From: Flavipsychrobacter sp.
GTDB taxonomy: Bacteria; Bacteroidota; Bacteroidia; Chitinophagales; Chitinophagaceae
Assembly (NCBI GenBank): GCA_024508935.1
Contig: JANINW010000097.1
Coordinates: 22,858 to 76,276, forward strand
DNA length: 53,419 nt
Reading direction: 5' to 3'
In this document: piece by piece, positions 8,829-17,445 of the stretch
Layout: each line of letters opens with the position of its first letter
Numbering within the stretch: the first letter of the stretch is position 1
Notes under the pieces: generated by a model
Database searches by the model: none
What the model saw: only the letters and a program-made list of their open reading frames with translations
Told to the model about the DNA's origin: nothing
Translations under genes and position numbers: made by a program

Positions 8829-8846
8829 AGCTCCCTATTTTTTATT

Positions 8847-8891
8847 CAAATATCAGCCGGTGCCGTTATATATATGGTGACCTTAGTCACC
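8847..8891 (-). promoter_or_regulatory. Crp/Fnr-type operator and promoter upstream of the small ORF
   Basis: The palindrome GGTGACCTTAGTCACC (8876-8891) is followed on the minus strand by box GATATTTG (8847-8854), 33 bp centre to centre. It may drive the 43-codon ORF and possibly read through to crp/fnr, which would make the regulator autoregulated. Confidence 0.65.
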
Positions 8892-8945
8892 CTATCTTAT
8901 GTCTTTGAGCATGTATTGTTCACCAGCGTTCATTCTGTCTGCTAC

Positions 8946-9125
8946 TTGGTTTTGCTGGATGCCAATCCGCTGGATAATATTAACGATACAAAGAAAATAG
9001 CGGGCGTTTGTTTCAACGGGCGCTGGCTGAACAAATCTGCAATCGATGCCATGCTGGCAGATCTTTCTAAAAGAAATACAGCTGCTAAAAACAAATATGA
9101 CTGGAGCAAAAGGGGAGAATATTAG
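8946..9125 (+). pseudogene. C-terminal remnant of an amidohydrolase
   Basis: From 8946 the frame reads LVLLDANPLDNINDTKKIAG and continues to FNGRWLNK and a stop. This is the typical end of imidazolonepropionase-like secreted amidohydrolases of Bacteroidota (D-L-V-x-L-D-x-N-P-L-x-N-I ... V-x-x-x-G-x). The remaining 300-400 residues of such an enzyme are absent. The residues before 8946 read through the Crp-type palindrome and have no family resemblance. It is therefore a 60-codon leftover of a deleted gene rather than a functional ORF. Confidence 0.65.
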
Positions 9126-9217
9126 GTTAACCCTTATTCCTTAAACCCTTTCCATACACCAGCATCGGGCTTCCCGTAAGGGGTTTTTCAGCACCTTACA
9201 CAGCCATCATACCAATC

Positions 9218-9263
9218 GGTGACCTGTATCACCTGTTTTTAGTTCAATTTATTTTTACATTTG
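9218..9263 (+). promoter_or_regulatory. Crp/Fnr-type operator and promoter of the metal-efflux operon
   Basis: The palindrome GGTGACCTGTATCACC (9218-9233) precedes a perfect Bacteroidota -7 box TACATTTG (9256-9263), 34 bp centre to centre. No TTTG -33 element sits at the expected place, as is usual for an activator-dependent promoter. With the start near 9267 the site is centred at about -41.5. Confidence 0.7.
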
Positions 9264-9268
9264 CAGCA

Positions 9269-9649
9269 GTGAAATATTGTTTTTCCATATTACTGCTCAC
9301 TGTAATGCTGATGGTGCAAACGCCCATGCAGCAGGTACTGCGTGTAACGGTATTAGTAGAACATTATTTCGAACACAAACAGTCCAACACCCATATAGGC
9401 GTGCTCGACTTCCTGGCCATGCATTATTTAAGCGATAAAAAGCAGGTCGACTATTCGCGCGATGTGCAATTGCCGTTCAAACAATGCAGCCCTTCGTTTT
9501 TATTCTTTGCATTATATATGCAGCCAGCTACAACGCTGCATAGCGCACAGGTATTTCCGCTGGTGCTGAAGCAATTGCTGCCCTACCGGTCTTCTTTTTA
9601 CCATGCACAGGCTATAGCCAGTATCTGGCAGCCTCCGCGAGCTGCATAA
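9269..9649 (+). CDS. Small secreted protein leading the metal-efflux operon
   Basis: This 126-residue protein starts at GTG 9269, only 6 bp after the predicted -7 box, or at the in-frame ATG 9305. It has a hydrophobic N-terminus (CFSILLLTVMLMVQ) followed by VLVEHYFEHKQSNTHIGVLDFLAMHY and DVQLPFKQC. The histidine-rich E-H-Y-x-E-H-K segment and the LDFL-x-x-HY pattern resemble the small uncharacterised proteins often found just upstream of CzcA/CusA genes in Bacteroidota. A periplasmic metal-binding or accessory role is inferred from that position only. It lies 114 bp upstream of the RND gene. Confidence 0.65.
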   Translation: MKYCFSILLLTVMLMVQTPMQQVLRVTVLVEHYFEHKQSNTHIGVLDFLAMHYLSDKKQVDYSRDVQLPFKQCSPSFLFFALYMQPATTLHSAQVFPLVLKQLLPYRSSFYHAQAIASIWQPPRAA

Positions 9650-9763
9650 CTATCCCGTACAGCCATAAAAGGCTTTCCACCATTTTTTTTAAAGGATATA
9701 TGCGCATTACCGTATGCATACATGATGCATGGTGTATAGGGCGCATATAGCAAACCCATTCAG

Positions 9764-12700
9764 ATGCTGAATAAAATCATTGAGTTCTCGGTAAAGAACA
9801 AACTCATCATTGCATTATTTGTACTGGCATTGATAGGATATGGTACTTACGAAGTAAGCCGCCTGCCCATAGATGCCGTACCCGATATAACCGATAACCA
9901 GGTGCAGGTGATAACTACTACCCCCGCACTGGGCGCACCCGATGTGGAGCGCTTCATTACCTTTCCCATAGAGCAGGCCACCAGCAATATACCCGGCATA
10001 AAGGAGATACGCAGCTTCTCCCGGTTCGGGCTTTCGCTGGTCACCATCGTGTTTACCGATGCTACCGATATATACTGGGCTCGCCAGCAGGTAGCCGAGC
10101 GCCTGCAGCAGGTGCAGCAGGATATACCCAAGGGCATAGGCACGCCTACCCTGGCACCGGTAACAACCGGCCTGGGCGAGGTATACCAGTATGTGGTACG
10201 CGCCAAGCCCGGCTACGAGCATAAGTACGATGCCATGCAGCTGCGCACCATACAAGACTGGCTCATACGCAAGCAGCTGCTGGGTGCAGAAGGCGTAGCC
10301 GATGTAAGCAGCTTTGGCGGCTACCTGAAACAGTACGAGGTAGCAGTGAACACCGCAAAGCTGGCATCGTACAGCATAGGTATAGACGAAGTTTTTGCCG
10401 CACTTGAAAATAACAATAACAATACCGGCGGTGCCTATATAGAAAAAGGCCCTACGGTACTATATATACGCAGCGAAGGCCTGGCAGCCAGTGTGGCCGA
10501 TATAGAACGCATAGTGATAAAACAAACTGCCAATGGTGCCCCCCTGCTGGTGCGCGATGTGGCCGATGTACGCATAGGCCATGCAGTGCGTTACGGCGCT
10601 ATGTGCTATAACGATGAAGGTGAAGTAGCCGGTGCCGTAGTAATGATGCTGAAAGGCGGTAACAGCGGGCAGGTGATAAAGAATATAAAACAACGTATTG
10701 CCGCCATACAAAAAACATTGCCCGAAGGTGTAGTGATAGAACCTTTCCTGGACCGCACTAAAATGGTGAACAATGCCATTGGCACGGTAGAAAAGAACCT
10801 GCTGGAAGGTTCGCTGATAGTGGTGTTTATACTGGTGCTGTTTTTAGGCAACCTGAGGGCAGGGTTGCTGGTGGCATCTATCATACCGCTGTCTATGCTC
10901 TTTGCCATCATTATGATGAACCTCTTTGGCGTAAGCGGCAACCTGATGAGCCTCGGTGCGCTCGACTTTGGCCTGATAGTGGACGGCGCGGTGATAATAG
11001 TAGAAGCAGTGATGCACGCTATGCATGGCTCGCCGCAGTACAAAGGCATGACGAAGCTGGATAAGCCACAGATGGACACTGCTGTAAAAACTTCGGCTAC
11101 CCGCATGATGAACAGCGCGGTGTTCGGGCAGATCATTATACTGGTAGTGTACCTGCCTATCTTCTCATTGCAGGGCATAGAGGGCAAGATGTTCAAACCT
11201 ATGGCACAGACGGTGGCCTTTGCATTGCTGGGTGCTTTCATACTTTCACTTACGTATATACCTATGATGAGCGCGGCTGTGCTTAGCCGCAAGGTGAATA
11301 CAGCACCGGGCTTCAGCGACCGTATGATGCACAAGCTGGAGCAACGCTTCAGCGCCATGCTGTCGCGCATATTGCATTATCCTAAACTGGTGATAGGCAC
11401 TGTACTGCTGTTATTTGCAACAGCTGTGGCCATACTGGCATCTATGGGCGGCGAGTTCATACCGCAGCTGGAAGAAGGCGATTTTGCAGTAGACACACGC
11501 GTGCTTACGGGCAGCAATCTCAATACCACTATTGCATCTACACAACAGGCAGCGGGCATTTTATTAAAACGTTTTCCTGAAGTAGAAAAAGTGGTGACCA
11601 AAATAGGCAGCGGCGAGATACCTACCGACCCTATGCCTATGGAGGCCAGCGATATGATGGTGATACTGAAAGACAAAAAAGAGTGGACTTCCGCAGCAAC
11701 CTTCCCTGAAATGGCGCAGAAGATGGGCGATGCACTATCGGCAGTACCCGGCATTACCACGGGTTTCCAGTTCCCGGTGCAAATGCGTTTTAACGAACTG
11801 ATGACGGGCGCGCGGCAGGATGTGGTATGCAAGATATTTGGCGAGAACCTGGATACGCTGGCACAGTATGCAGCCCTGCTGGGAAAACTGGCATCGCAGG
11901 TAGACGGCGCTAAAGACGTATATGTAGAAAAGCTGACCGGTATGCCACAGATAGTGGTGGAATATAACCGCGATGCACTGGCCCAATATGGCATGAACAT
12001 AGCCGATGTAAACAAAGTAGTGAACACGGCATTTGCAGGACAAAGCACAGGGCTGGTATATGAAGGGGAAAAACGCTTTGACCTGGTAGTACGCCTTGCC
12101 GGCGACCAGCGCCGCAATATACAGGACGTACAAAACCTGCTGGTGCCGGCAAAGAACGGCAGCCAGGTACCATTGTACCAGCTGGCATCGGTAGCTGTAA
12201 AAGAAGGCCCTGCACAGATACAGCGCGAAGATGCAAAACGCCGTGTCATCATCGGCTTCAACGTCCGCGGCAGGGATGTGCAGAGCATAGTAAAAGAGCT
12301 GCAGCAAAAAGTAGCGCAAAAAATAAAACTGCCTGCGGGCTATTACATCACCTATGGTGGTGCATTTGAAAACCTGCTGGCGGCAAAGCAGCGCTTATCT
12401 ATCGTAGTACCTATAGCCCTGGCGCTTATACTGCTGATGCTCTATTTTGCTTTCGGCAGCTTCAAACACGGGCTCATCATATACAGTGCTATACCGCTAT
12501 CGGCCATTGGCGGCGTATTTGCATTGGCATTAAGGGGCATGCCTTTCAGCATCAGTGCAGGCGTGGGTTTCATTGCCTTGTTTGGCGTAGCCGTACTCAA
12601 CGGCATAGTGCTGGTAGCAGAGTTCAGGCGGTTGAAAAAAGATGGCGTTACCGATGCATCAGAGGCCGTATTGCAGGGCACACGCACCAGGCTGCGCCCG

Positions 12701-14110
12701 GTATTGATGACGGCAGCAGTAGCATCGCTGGGCTTCCTGCCTATGGCACTGAGCAATGGCGCCGGTGCTGAAGTACAAAGGCCTTTGGCTACTGTTGTAA
12801 TAGGTGGCTTACTATCGGCTACCTTCCTCACTCTGTTCTTACTGCCGGTACTGTATGTACTGTTTGAAAAAATGCATTTTAAAATGAAGAAGAACACCAC
12901 CATACTGCTATTGCTGCTGGCATTGCCTTTCGGCAGCATGGCACAGCAAAGCATATCGCTGCAGTCGGCTATAGATACGGCATTGCAGCACAACCTGCAA
13001 TTGCAGGGCAGCAGGCTGAGAACTGCTTACCTCGAAAAAATGAAGGGCACCGCCTGGAACATAGGCAACACTTCCCTGAATGCAGAATGGGGCAATGTGA
13101 ACAGCGCCTATGCAGACACGCGCTATGGCATATCGCAAAGCATTGCCTTTCCTACCGTATACACCAGCCGGCAAAAACTACTACGCAGCGAATGGCAGGC
13201 GGGTATATATGCTACAGGCATCAGGGAAAAAGAACTGGTGAGGGCAGTTACACAATGCTATTACGAGATACTGTACCTGCGCGCCAAGCAACAACTATTG
13301 CAAACAGCAGATAGCACCTATGCCTTGTTTGAAGAGAAAGCCATGCTGCGGTATAAACTGGGCGAGAGCAATGTGCTGGAAAAGAATGCAGCCGCCAGCC
13401 AGCGCGCGCAGGTATATATACAACTACAGCAGGCAGCAGCCGATATGGAAATACTGCAAAGCAAATTTGCATACCTGCTGGGGACAGGCAATATATACAC
13501 GCCTGCAGATGGCGATGTAAAAATGGCATTGCCGCTACTGGAAGTACCGGGCGCTTTACAGCAGCACCCGCAGCTGAAATACCTGAAGCAACAGCAGCAG
13601 GTAGCTCGCGCACAACGCCGTGCGGCTGCACAGCAATGGCTGCCCGAATTGCAGTTCGGTTATTTCAACCAGAGCTTTGGCGGCTGGCAGAAAACAGGTG
13701 CCGTAGAACAATACTATACCCGTGCCGACAGGTTCAGCTCCTACCAGGCAGGCATAGGTATACCGCTCTTCTCCTTCTCGCAGGCAGCACGTATGAAAGC
13801 ATTGCGTATAGACAGCCGCATTGCCGACAACCAGCTACAGGATGGCACTACACAAATGGAAATGCAATACAGGCAGGCGTTGGCACAATACAGCAGTTAC
13901 AAGAATATACTCGACCATTACGAAACCTATACGCTGGATAATACAACGGCTACCATGCAGGCAGCAGCAGCACAATACCAGCAGGGTGATATAGACTACC
14001 TGCAATACACACTGCTTATCAACCAGGCCATCAGCCTGCGCAGCAGCTACCTGGATGCGGTAAGGAGTATGAATGAAACCATAACACAGATCAATTACTT
14101 AACGAAATAA
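9764..14110 (+). CDS. Heavy-metal RND efflux pump fused to TolC-type outer-membrane factor (CzcA-CzcC fusion)
   Basis: At 1448 residues this combines two proteins. Residues 1-1040 are a complete HME-type RND pump, beginning LNKIIEFSVKNKLIIALFVL and with D401, D407 and E414 in LDFGLIVDGAVIIVE, the CzcA-like proton-relay pattern. Residues 1041-1448 are a TolC/CzcC outer-membrane factor with two OEP repeats. The junction contains an internal Met 1041 followed by a signal-peptide-like stretch (KKNTTILLLLLALPFGSMAQ), so the factor may also be started independently at 12884 or be cleaved after export. Such fusions are common in Bacteroidota. It exports divalent cations (Zn, Co, Cd) or Cu/Ag with the adaptor encoded 9 bp downstream; the metal is not settled by sequence. 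Confidence 0.95.
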   Translation: MLNKIIEFSVKNKLIIALFVLALIGYGTYEVSRLPIDAVPDITDNQVQVITTTPALGAPDVERFITFPIEQATSNIPGIKEIRSFSRFGLSLVTIVFTDATDIYWARQQVAERLQQVQQDIPKGIGTPTLAPVTTGLGEVYQYVVRAKPGYEHKYDAMQLRTIQDWLIRKQLLGAEGVADVSSFGGYLKQYEVAVNTAKLASYSIGIDEVFAALENNNNNTGGAYIEKGPTVLYIRSEGLAASVADIERIVIKQTANGAPLLVRDVADVRIGHAVRYGAMCYNDEGEVAGAVVMMLKGGNSGQVIKNIKQRIAAIQKTLPEGVVIEPFLDRTKMVNNAIGTVEKNLLEGSLIVVFILVLFLGNLRAGLLVASIIPLSMLFAIIMMNLFGVSGNLMSLGALDFGLIVDGAVIIVEAVMHAMHGSPQYKGMTKLDKPQMDTAVKTSATRMMNSAVFGQIIILVVYLPIFSLQGIEGKMFKPMAQTVAFALLGAFILSLTYIPMMSAAVLSRKVNTAPGFSDRMMHKLEQRFSAMLSRILHYPKLVIGTVLLLFATAVAILASMGGEFIPQLEEGDFAVDTRVLTGSNLNTTIASTQQAAGILLKRFPEVEKVVTKIGSGEIPTDPMPMEASDMMVILKDKKEWTSAATFPEMAQKMGDALSAVPGITTGFQFPVQMRFNELMTGARQDVVCKIFGENLDTLAQYAALLGKLASQVDGAKDVYVEKLTGMPQIVVEYNRDALAQYGMNIADVNKVVNTAFAGQSTGLVYEGEKRFDLVVRLAGDQRRNIQDVQNLLVPAKNGSQVPLYQLASVAVKEGPAQIQREDAKRRVIIGFNVRGRDVQSIVKELQQKVAQKIKLPAGYYITYGGAFENLLAAKQRLSIVVPIALALILLMLYFAFGSFKHGLIIYSAIPLSAIGGVFALALRGMPFSISAGVGFIALFGVAVLNGIVLVAEFRRLKKDGVTDASEAVLQGTRTRLRPVLMTAAVASLGFLPMALSNGAGAEVQRPLATVVIGGLLSATFLTLFLLPVLYVLFEKMHFKMKKNTTILLLLLALPFGSMAQQSISLQSAIDTALQHNLQLQGSRLRTAYLEKMKGTAWNIGNTSLNAEWGNVNSAYADTRYGISQSIAFPTVYTSRQKLLRSEWQAGIYATGIREKELVRAVTQCYYEILYLRAKQQLLQTADSTYALFEEKAMLRYKLGESNVLEKNAAASQRAQVYIQLQQAAADMEILQSKFAYLLGTGNIYTPADGDVKMALPLLEVPGALQQHPQLKYLKQQQQVARAQRRAAAQQWLPELQFGYFNQSFGGWQKTGAVEQYYTRADRFSSYQAGIGIPLFSFSQAARMKALRIDSRIADNQLQDGTTQMEMQYRQALAQYSSYKNILDHYETYTLDNTTATMQAAAAQYQQGDIDYLQYTLLINQAISLRSSYLDAVRSMNETITQINYLTK

Positions 14111-14119
14111 CAGCACCCC

Positions 14120-15244
14120 ATGCGATATATATTATTAATAACTACCACCCTGCTGCTGGCTGCCTGCGGCAATAATAAAAAACAAGCGCCGGCAGAAGAG
14201 ACCGTAACAACAGGCAGCGTAACGCTGAACAAAGAACAACTGGCGAATGCCGGTATAAGCACAGGTGTTGCAGAGCAGCGCGCTATATCATCGGTTATAA
14301 AAGTGACCGGAAAAATTGATGTACCGCCGCAGAATATGGTATCGGTCAGCTTTCCGCTGGGCGGCTATCTTAAAAGCACCAAGCTGCTATCGGGCATGCA
14401 TGTGCGCAAAGGTGAGGTGATAGCTACCATGGAAGACCAGGCCTATATACAACTGCAGCAGGACTACCTGACGGCACGTGCGCGCCAGCAATACCTGGAA
14501 AACGAATACCAGCGCCAGCGTGAACTGAACCAGAGTAAGGCCAGCAGCGACAAAGTATTTCAGCAGGCAGAAGCAGAATATAAAAGCAATAAGATAACCA
14601 TCAGCAGCCTTGGACAAAAACTGCAGTTGATAGGCATCAACCCCGACAGGCTTCATGAAGGCAGTATATCGCGCAGTGTAAATATCTACTCCCCTATAGA
14701 TGGCTTTGTTTCTAAGGTGAACGTGAACATAGGCAAGTATGTAAACCCTGCCGATGTACTGTTTGAACTGGTGAACCCGCAGGATATACACCTGGCGCTT
14801 ACGGTATTTGAAAAGGACATCAGCAAACTGGCTATAGGGCAAAAGCTGGTAGCCTATACCAATAACAGCGATAAGAAATACCCCTGCGAGATAATACTGA
14901 TAGGCCAGGACGTGAGCCCGGAAAGAAATATAGAAGTGCACTGCCATTTCGAGCAGTACGACAAAACCCTTGTACCAGGCATGTACATGAATGCCGATAT
15001 AGAAACACATAACCGGCAATGGCCTGTGGTGCCGGAAGATGCCGTGGTGAACTATGAAGGAAAGCAATACATTTTTGCTGCCTACAGCGGCAACCGTTAC
15101 GAACTGAAAGAAGTAACCACCGGCGATACCGAAAATGGCTTCATAGCACTGACAAGCGCAAAAGGCATAGACCTGCGCACACAGCCGGTGGTAATGAGCC
15201 ACGCTTATACATTATTGATGAAACTTAAAAACAGATCGGAATGA
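14120..15244 (+). CDS. RND efflux periplasmic adaptor (CusB/CzcB type lipoprotein)
   Basis: This 374-residue membrane-fusion protein has a lipobox LLLAAC with Cys16 as the predicted acylation site. A barrel-sandwich/lipoyl half motif (GYLKSTKLLSGMHVRKGEVIATMED, about 83-107) is followed by a short helical hairpin (YIQLQQDYLTARARQQYLENEYQRQ) and the second half (SPIDGFVSKVNVNIGKYVNPADVLFEL), then beta-barrel and membrane-proximal domains. It links the RND pump to the outer-membrane factor in the periplasm. It starts 9 bp after the pump gene and overlaps the next gene by 4 bp, so the operon is tightly coupled. Confidence 0.93.
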   Translation: MRYILLITTTLLLAACGNNKKQAPAEETVTTGSVTLNKEQLANAGISTGVAEQRAISSVIKVTGKIDVPPQNMVSVSFPLGGYLKSTKLLSGMHVRKGEVIATMEDQAYIQLQQDYLTARARQQYLENEYQRQRELNQSKASSDKVFQQAEAEYKSNKITISSLGQKLQLIGINPDRLHEGSISRSVNIYSPIDGFVSKVNVNIGKYVNPADVLFELVNPQDIHLALTVFEKDISKLAIGQKLVAYTNNSDKKYPCEIILIGQDVSPERNIEVHCHFEQYDKTLVPGMYMNADIETHNRQWPVVPEDAVVNYEGKQYIFAAYSGNRYELKEVTTGDTENGFIALTSAKGIDLRTQPVVMSHAYTLLMKLKNRSE

Positions 15245-15582
15245 GAAAGCTATGGATGATGCCAATCCTGCTATTGGTAACAATACTGGCCGGTTGTCAG
15301 AAAGAAAAAACCGATGGAGAATTGCTGGTAGAAGTAAGCTACCAGAATAGCCCCGCAGGCAATGCGACGGTATACATTTATACCGACACCTTACTGCCAC
15401 CCATACAACAGGAAAGAACCGATGTGGCCGGGGAAGCTTATTTTACCAGGCTAAGCCCGCAGCATTATTATGTACTGGCAAAAGAACATACCGGCAGCGG
15501 CATCCGCAGTGCGTGGCAAGAAATCACCATCTACCCGCGCACCGGTAATAATTTTTATACACTATCTATGATCTTAGAATAG
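15241..15582 (+). CDS. Small lipoprotein with carboxypeptidase-regulatory/Ig-like fold
   Basis: The 113-residue protein has a clear lipobox (VTILAGC, Cys19). The mature part, ELLVEVSYQNSPAGNATVYIY through TDVAGEAYFTRLSPQHYYVLA, looks like a single CarboxypepD_reg/transthyretin-like beta sandwich. Its ATG overlaps the adaptor stop (ATGA), so it is the last gene of the metal-efflux operon. A periplasmic accessory role in metal handling is an inference; there are no Cys/His/Met clusters that would show metal binding. Confidence 0.75.
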   Translation: MRKLWMMPILLLVTILAGCQKEKTDGELLVEVSYQNSPAGNATVYIYTDTLLPPIQQERTDVAGEAYFTRLSPQHYYVLAKEHTGSGIRSAWQEITIYPRTGNNFYTLSMILE

Positions 15583-15603
15583 CACCTGCTTATACCAGGT
15601 GCT
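15581..15603. terminator. Short hairpin between convergent genes
   Basis: AGCACCTG and CAGGTGCT form an 8-bp stem around a 7-nt loop that contains the DinB stop codon. It lies between the convergent lipoprotein and DinB genes. No good T-tract follows on either strand, so its strength as a terminator is doubtful. Confidence 0.4.
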
Positions 15604-16045
15604 TCATGGCCATTACATAACCGGCATGCATGCCTTCGTGGTAGGCTATAAAACCTATGGCTTCGTTGATATTGGTAATATCAACCCCGTAGCGCGTTTG
15701 GAAAGTAGTATATTCCTTGAAGATGCCACTATTATAGTCTTTTTCCAGCATATCTATAGAAGACAGCAACAGTTCTTTTATCTGCGCTATCTCTTCTGCG
15801 CTTACCACGCGCTCGGGTTTGCTGCCGGGCTTGTATGCTTCAAAAAAATCTTCGGTAGTACGCAATGCCAAACCGGAGCGGCGGTAGCAAACGCCCTGTA
15901 GTGCGGCAGTAACATGCGCTGCATGCCAGATGATATTATTGTTATAACCTGCGGGTATCTTATTCAGTTGTTCCGCACTAAGCCCTTCTATCATGTTCAG
16001 GAAAAACTGCCTTGTCTTTTTAAGCGAATCTATTTGCTGCTGCAT
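15590..16045 (-). CDS. DinB-family four-helix protein
   Basis: This second DinB protein of the window has 151 residues. It contains IIWHAAHVTAALQGVCYRRSGL near 48-69, and the C-terminal metal helix IGFIAYHEGMHAGYVMAM near 130-147. The histidines H51/H54 and H137/H141 give the typical metal triad. It differs clearly from the gene at 2192 and is not a recent duplicate. It is transcribed toward the metal-efflux operon. The substrate is unknown; the family includes thiol-dependent transferases. Confidence 0.85.
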   Translation of the reverse strand: MQQQIDSLKKTRQFFLNMIEGLSAEQLNKIPAGYNNNIIWHAAHVTAALQGVCYRRSGLALRTTEDFFEAYKPGSKPERVVSAEEIAQIKELLLSSIDMLEKDYNSGIFKEYTTFQTRYGVDITNINEAIGFIAYHEGMHAGYVMAMKHLV

Positions 16046-16141
16046 GTATTATTTTTTGGGGAGCCAAAGATAGGAGTAATTGCAATGCTGTAATTTAGTT
16101 ACAGGATACACTAATGGCATAGATATTTATCCTATACAATA

Positions 16142-17392
16142 ATGAAAGATAAGACCATACTGATAATAGGTGCAGGTATTGCCGGGCTAATGGCAGCACG
16201 TATTTTATCTGCAAAATATAAAGTAGTGATACTGGAAGCAGCAAACAGTGCAGGCGGGCGCATATACAGCAGTGCCGAAAGCAGCTTTGGCGGTATAGTA
16301 GAATACGGTCCCGAATTTATACATGGCGATGCGGAAGAAACCATGCGCCTGCTGAAAGAAGCCGGTATTGAATATAAAAGCATTCACGGTGCTATGTACC
16401 GCAAAGAAGACGGGGTACTGAAAGAAGCACGTGATATGGTGGAACATTGGGACACACTAATGCGCAAAATGGCCACAGTGAAAGACGAGACAACCTTGGC
16501 AGATTTCCTGCGGGAGCATTTTCCGGGTGAGCCATACCGTGAACTGCGCGCACAGGCAGAAAGATATGCAGCAGGGTTTGATCTTGCAGATGTGCAGCAG
16601 GTAACCGTAAAAAGCCTCTACGATGAATGGGCTAATGAAGATGAACGGCAATACCGTATACCTGCAGGCTATGGCAGTCTGGTAAGCTTTATGGTAAACG
16701 AATGCAGGAAGAACGGGTGCGATATACACATGGATACTAAAGCAAAGGAAGTGCTTTGGCAACAGGACGAAGTACAGGTAATCTGTGACAATGGTAAAAC
16801 CTATTCCGGCAACAAGCTTATCGTCACTGCATCGCTGGGCGTTATGCAGGCAGCAGCTATTCATTTTACCCCCGTCCTGGAAAAACAAATGGCTGCTTTT
16901 AAAAACATTGGCTGGGGTAAGGTGATAAAAATAATGCTGGCCTTCGACACTCAATTCTGGAAAGATGATATGCTATTTGCATTCAGCAACGAAACATTCC
17001 CTACCTGGTGGGCCACCCTGCCCGAGCAGCGCCCTATGCTTACCGGCTGGTGCGGCGGCAATATGACAAAGACACTGGTATCAAAAACCGATGAAGAGAT
17101 ATTGGATATAGCCCTTCATTCGCTCAGCAATATATTCGACCTGCCTATAACCCAACTGAAACAAAACCTTCGCGGCAGCAAAGTAGCCAACTGGCAAAAA
17201 AATGAACGGGTGCAAGGGGGCTATAGCTATTCCATACCCGGCACTGCTCACAGCCGTATGCTGCTGAATATGCCGGTAGATGATACGATCTATTTTGCAG
17301 GAGAAGCTTTATATGATGGCGTGCATCCCGGCACGGTAGAGGCAGCTATTACCAGTGGCATGTTTACGGCTAACAAAATAATGAGTGAATAG
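16142..17392 (+). CDS. FAD-dependent amine oxidase (NAD(P)/FAD oxidoreductase)
   Basis: At 416 residues it matches the short bacterial monoamine/polyamine oxidase group. The dinucleotide-binding motif ILIIGAGIAGLMAARIL (5-21) is followed by the second FAD motif AGGRIYS (about 37-43). The C-terminal FAD motif reads IYFAGEALYDGVHPGTVEAAITSG (about 385-408). It oxidises an amine to an imine with H2O2 release, probably in the cytoplasm since no signal peptide is seen. It stands alone, 97 bp from the divergent DinB gene. The substrate cannot be read. Confidence 0.88.
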   Translation: MKDKTILIIGAGIAGLMAARILSAKYKVVILEAANSAGGRIYSSAESSFGGIVEYGPEFIHGDAEETMRLLKEAGIEYKSIHGAMYRKEDGVLKEARDMVEHWDTLMRKMATVKDETTLADFLREHFPGEPYRELRAQAERYAAGFDLADVQQVTVKSLYDEWANEDERQYRIPAGYGSLVSFMVNECRKNGCDIHMDTKAKEVLWQQDEVQVICDNGKTYSGNKLIVTASLGVMQAAAIHFTPVLEKQMAAFKNIGWGKVIKIMLAFDTQFWKDDMLFAFSNETFPTWWATLPEQRPMLTGWCGGNMTKTLVSKTDEEILDIALHSLSNIFDLPITQLKQNLRGSKVANWQKNERVQGGYSYSIPGTAHSRMLLNMPVDDTIYFAGEALYDGVHPGTVEAAITSGMFTANKIMSE

Positions 17393-17445
17393 CACGTTGT
17401 ACTTTACGGAGCATTGCAACTATTTTTGCGCCAAAGCATTTCTTG

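Noticed and set aside
10606-12288. Long minus-strand ORFs (254 and 303 codons)
   Set aside because: They are antisense shadows of the RND pump, rich in Ser, Thr and Cys as expected from the complement of its codons.
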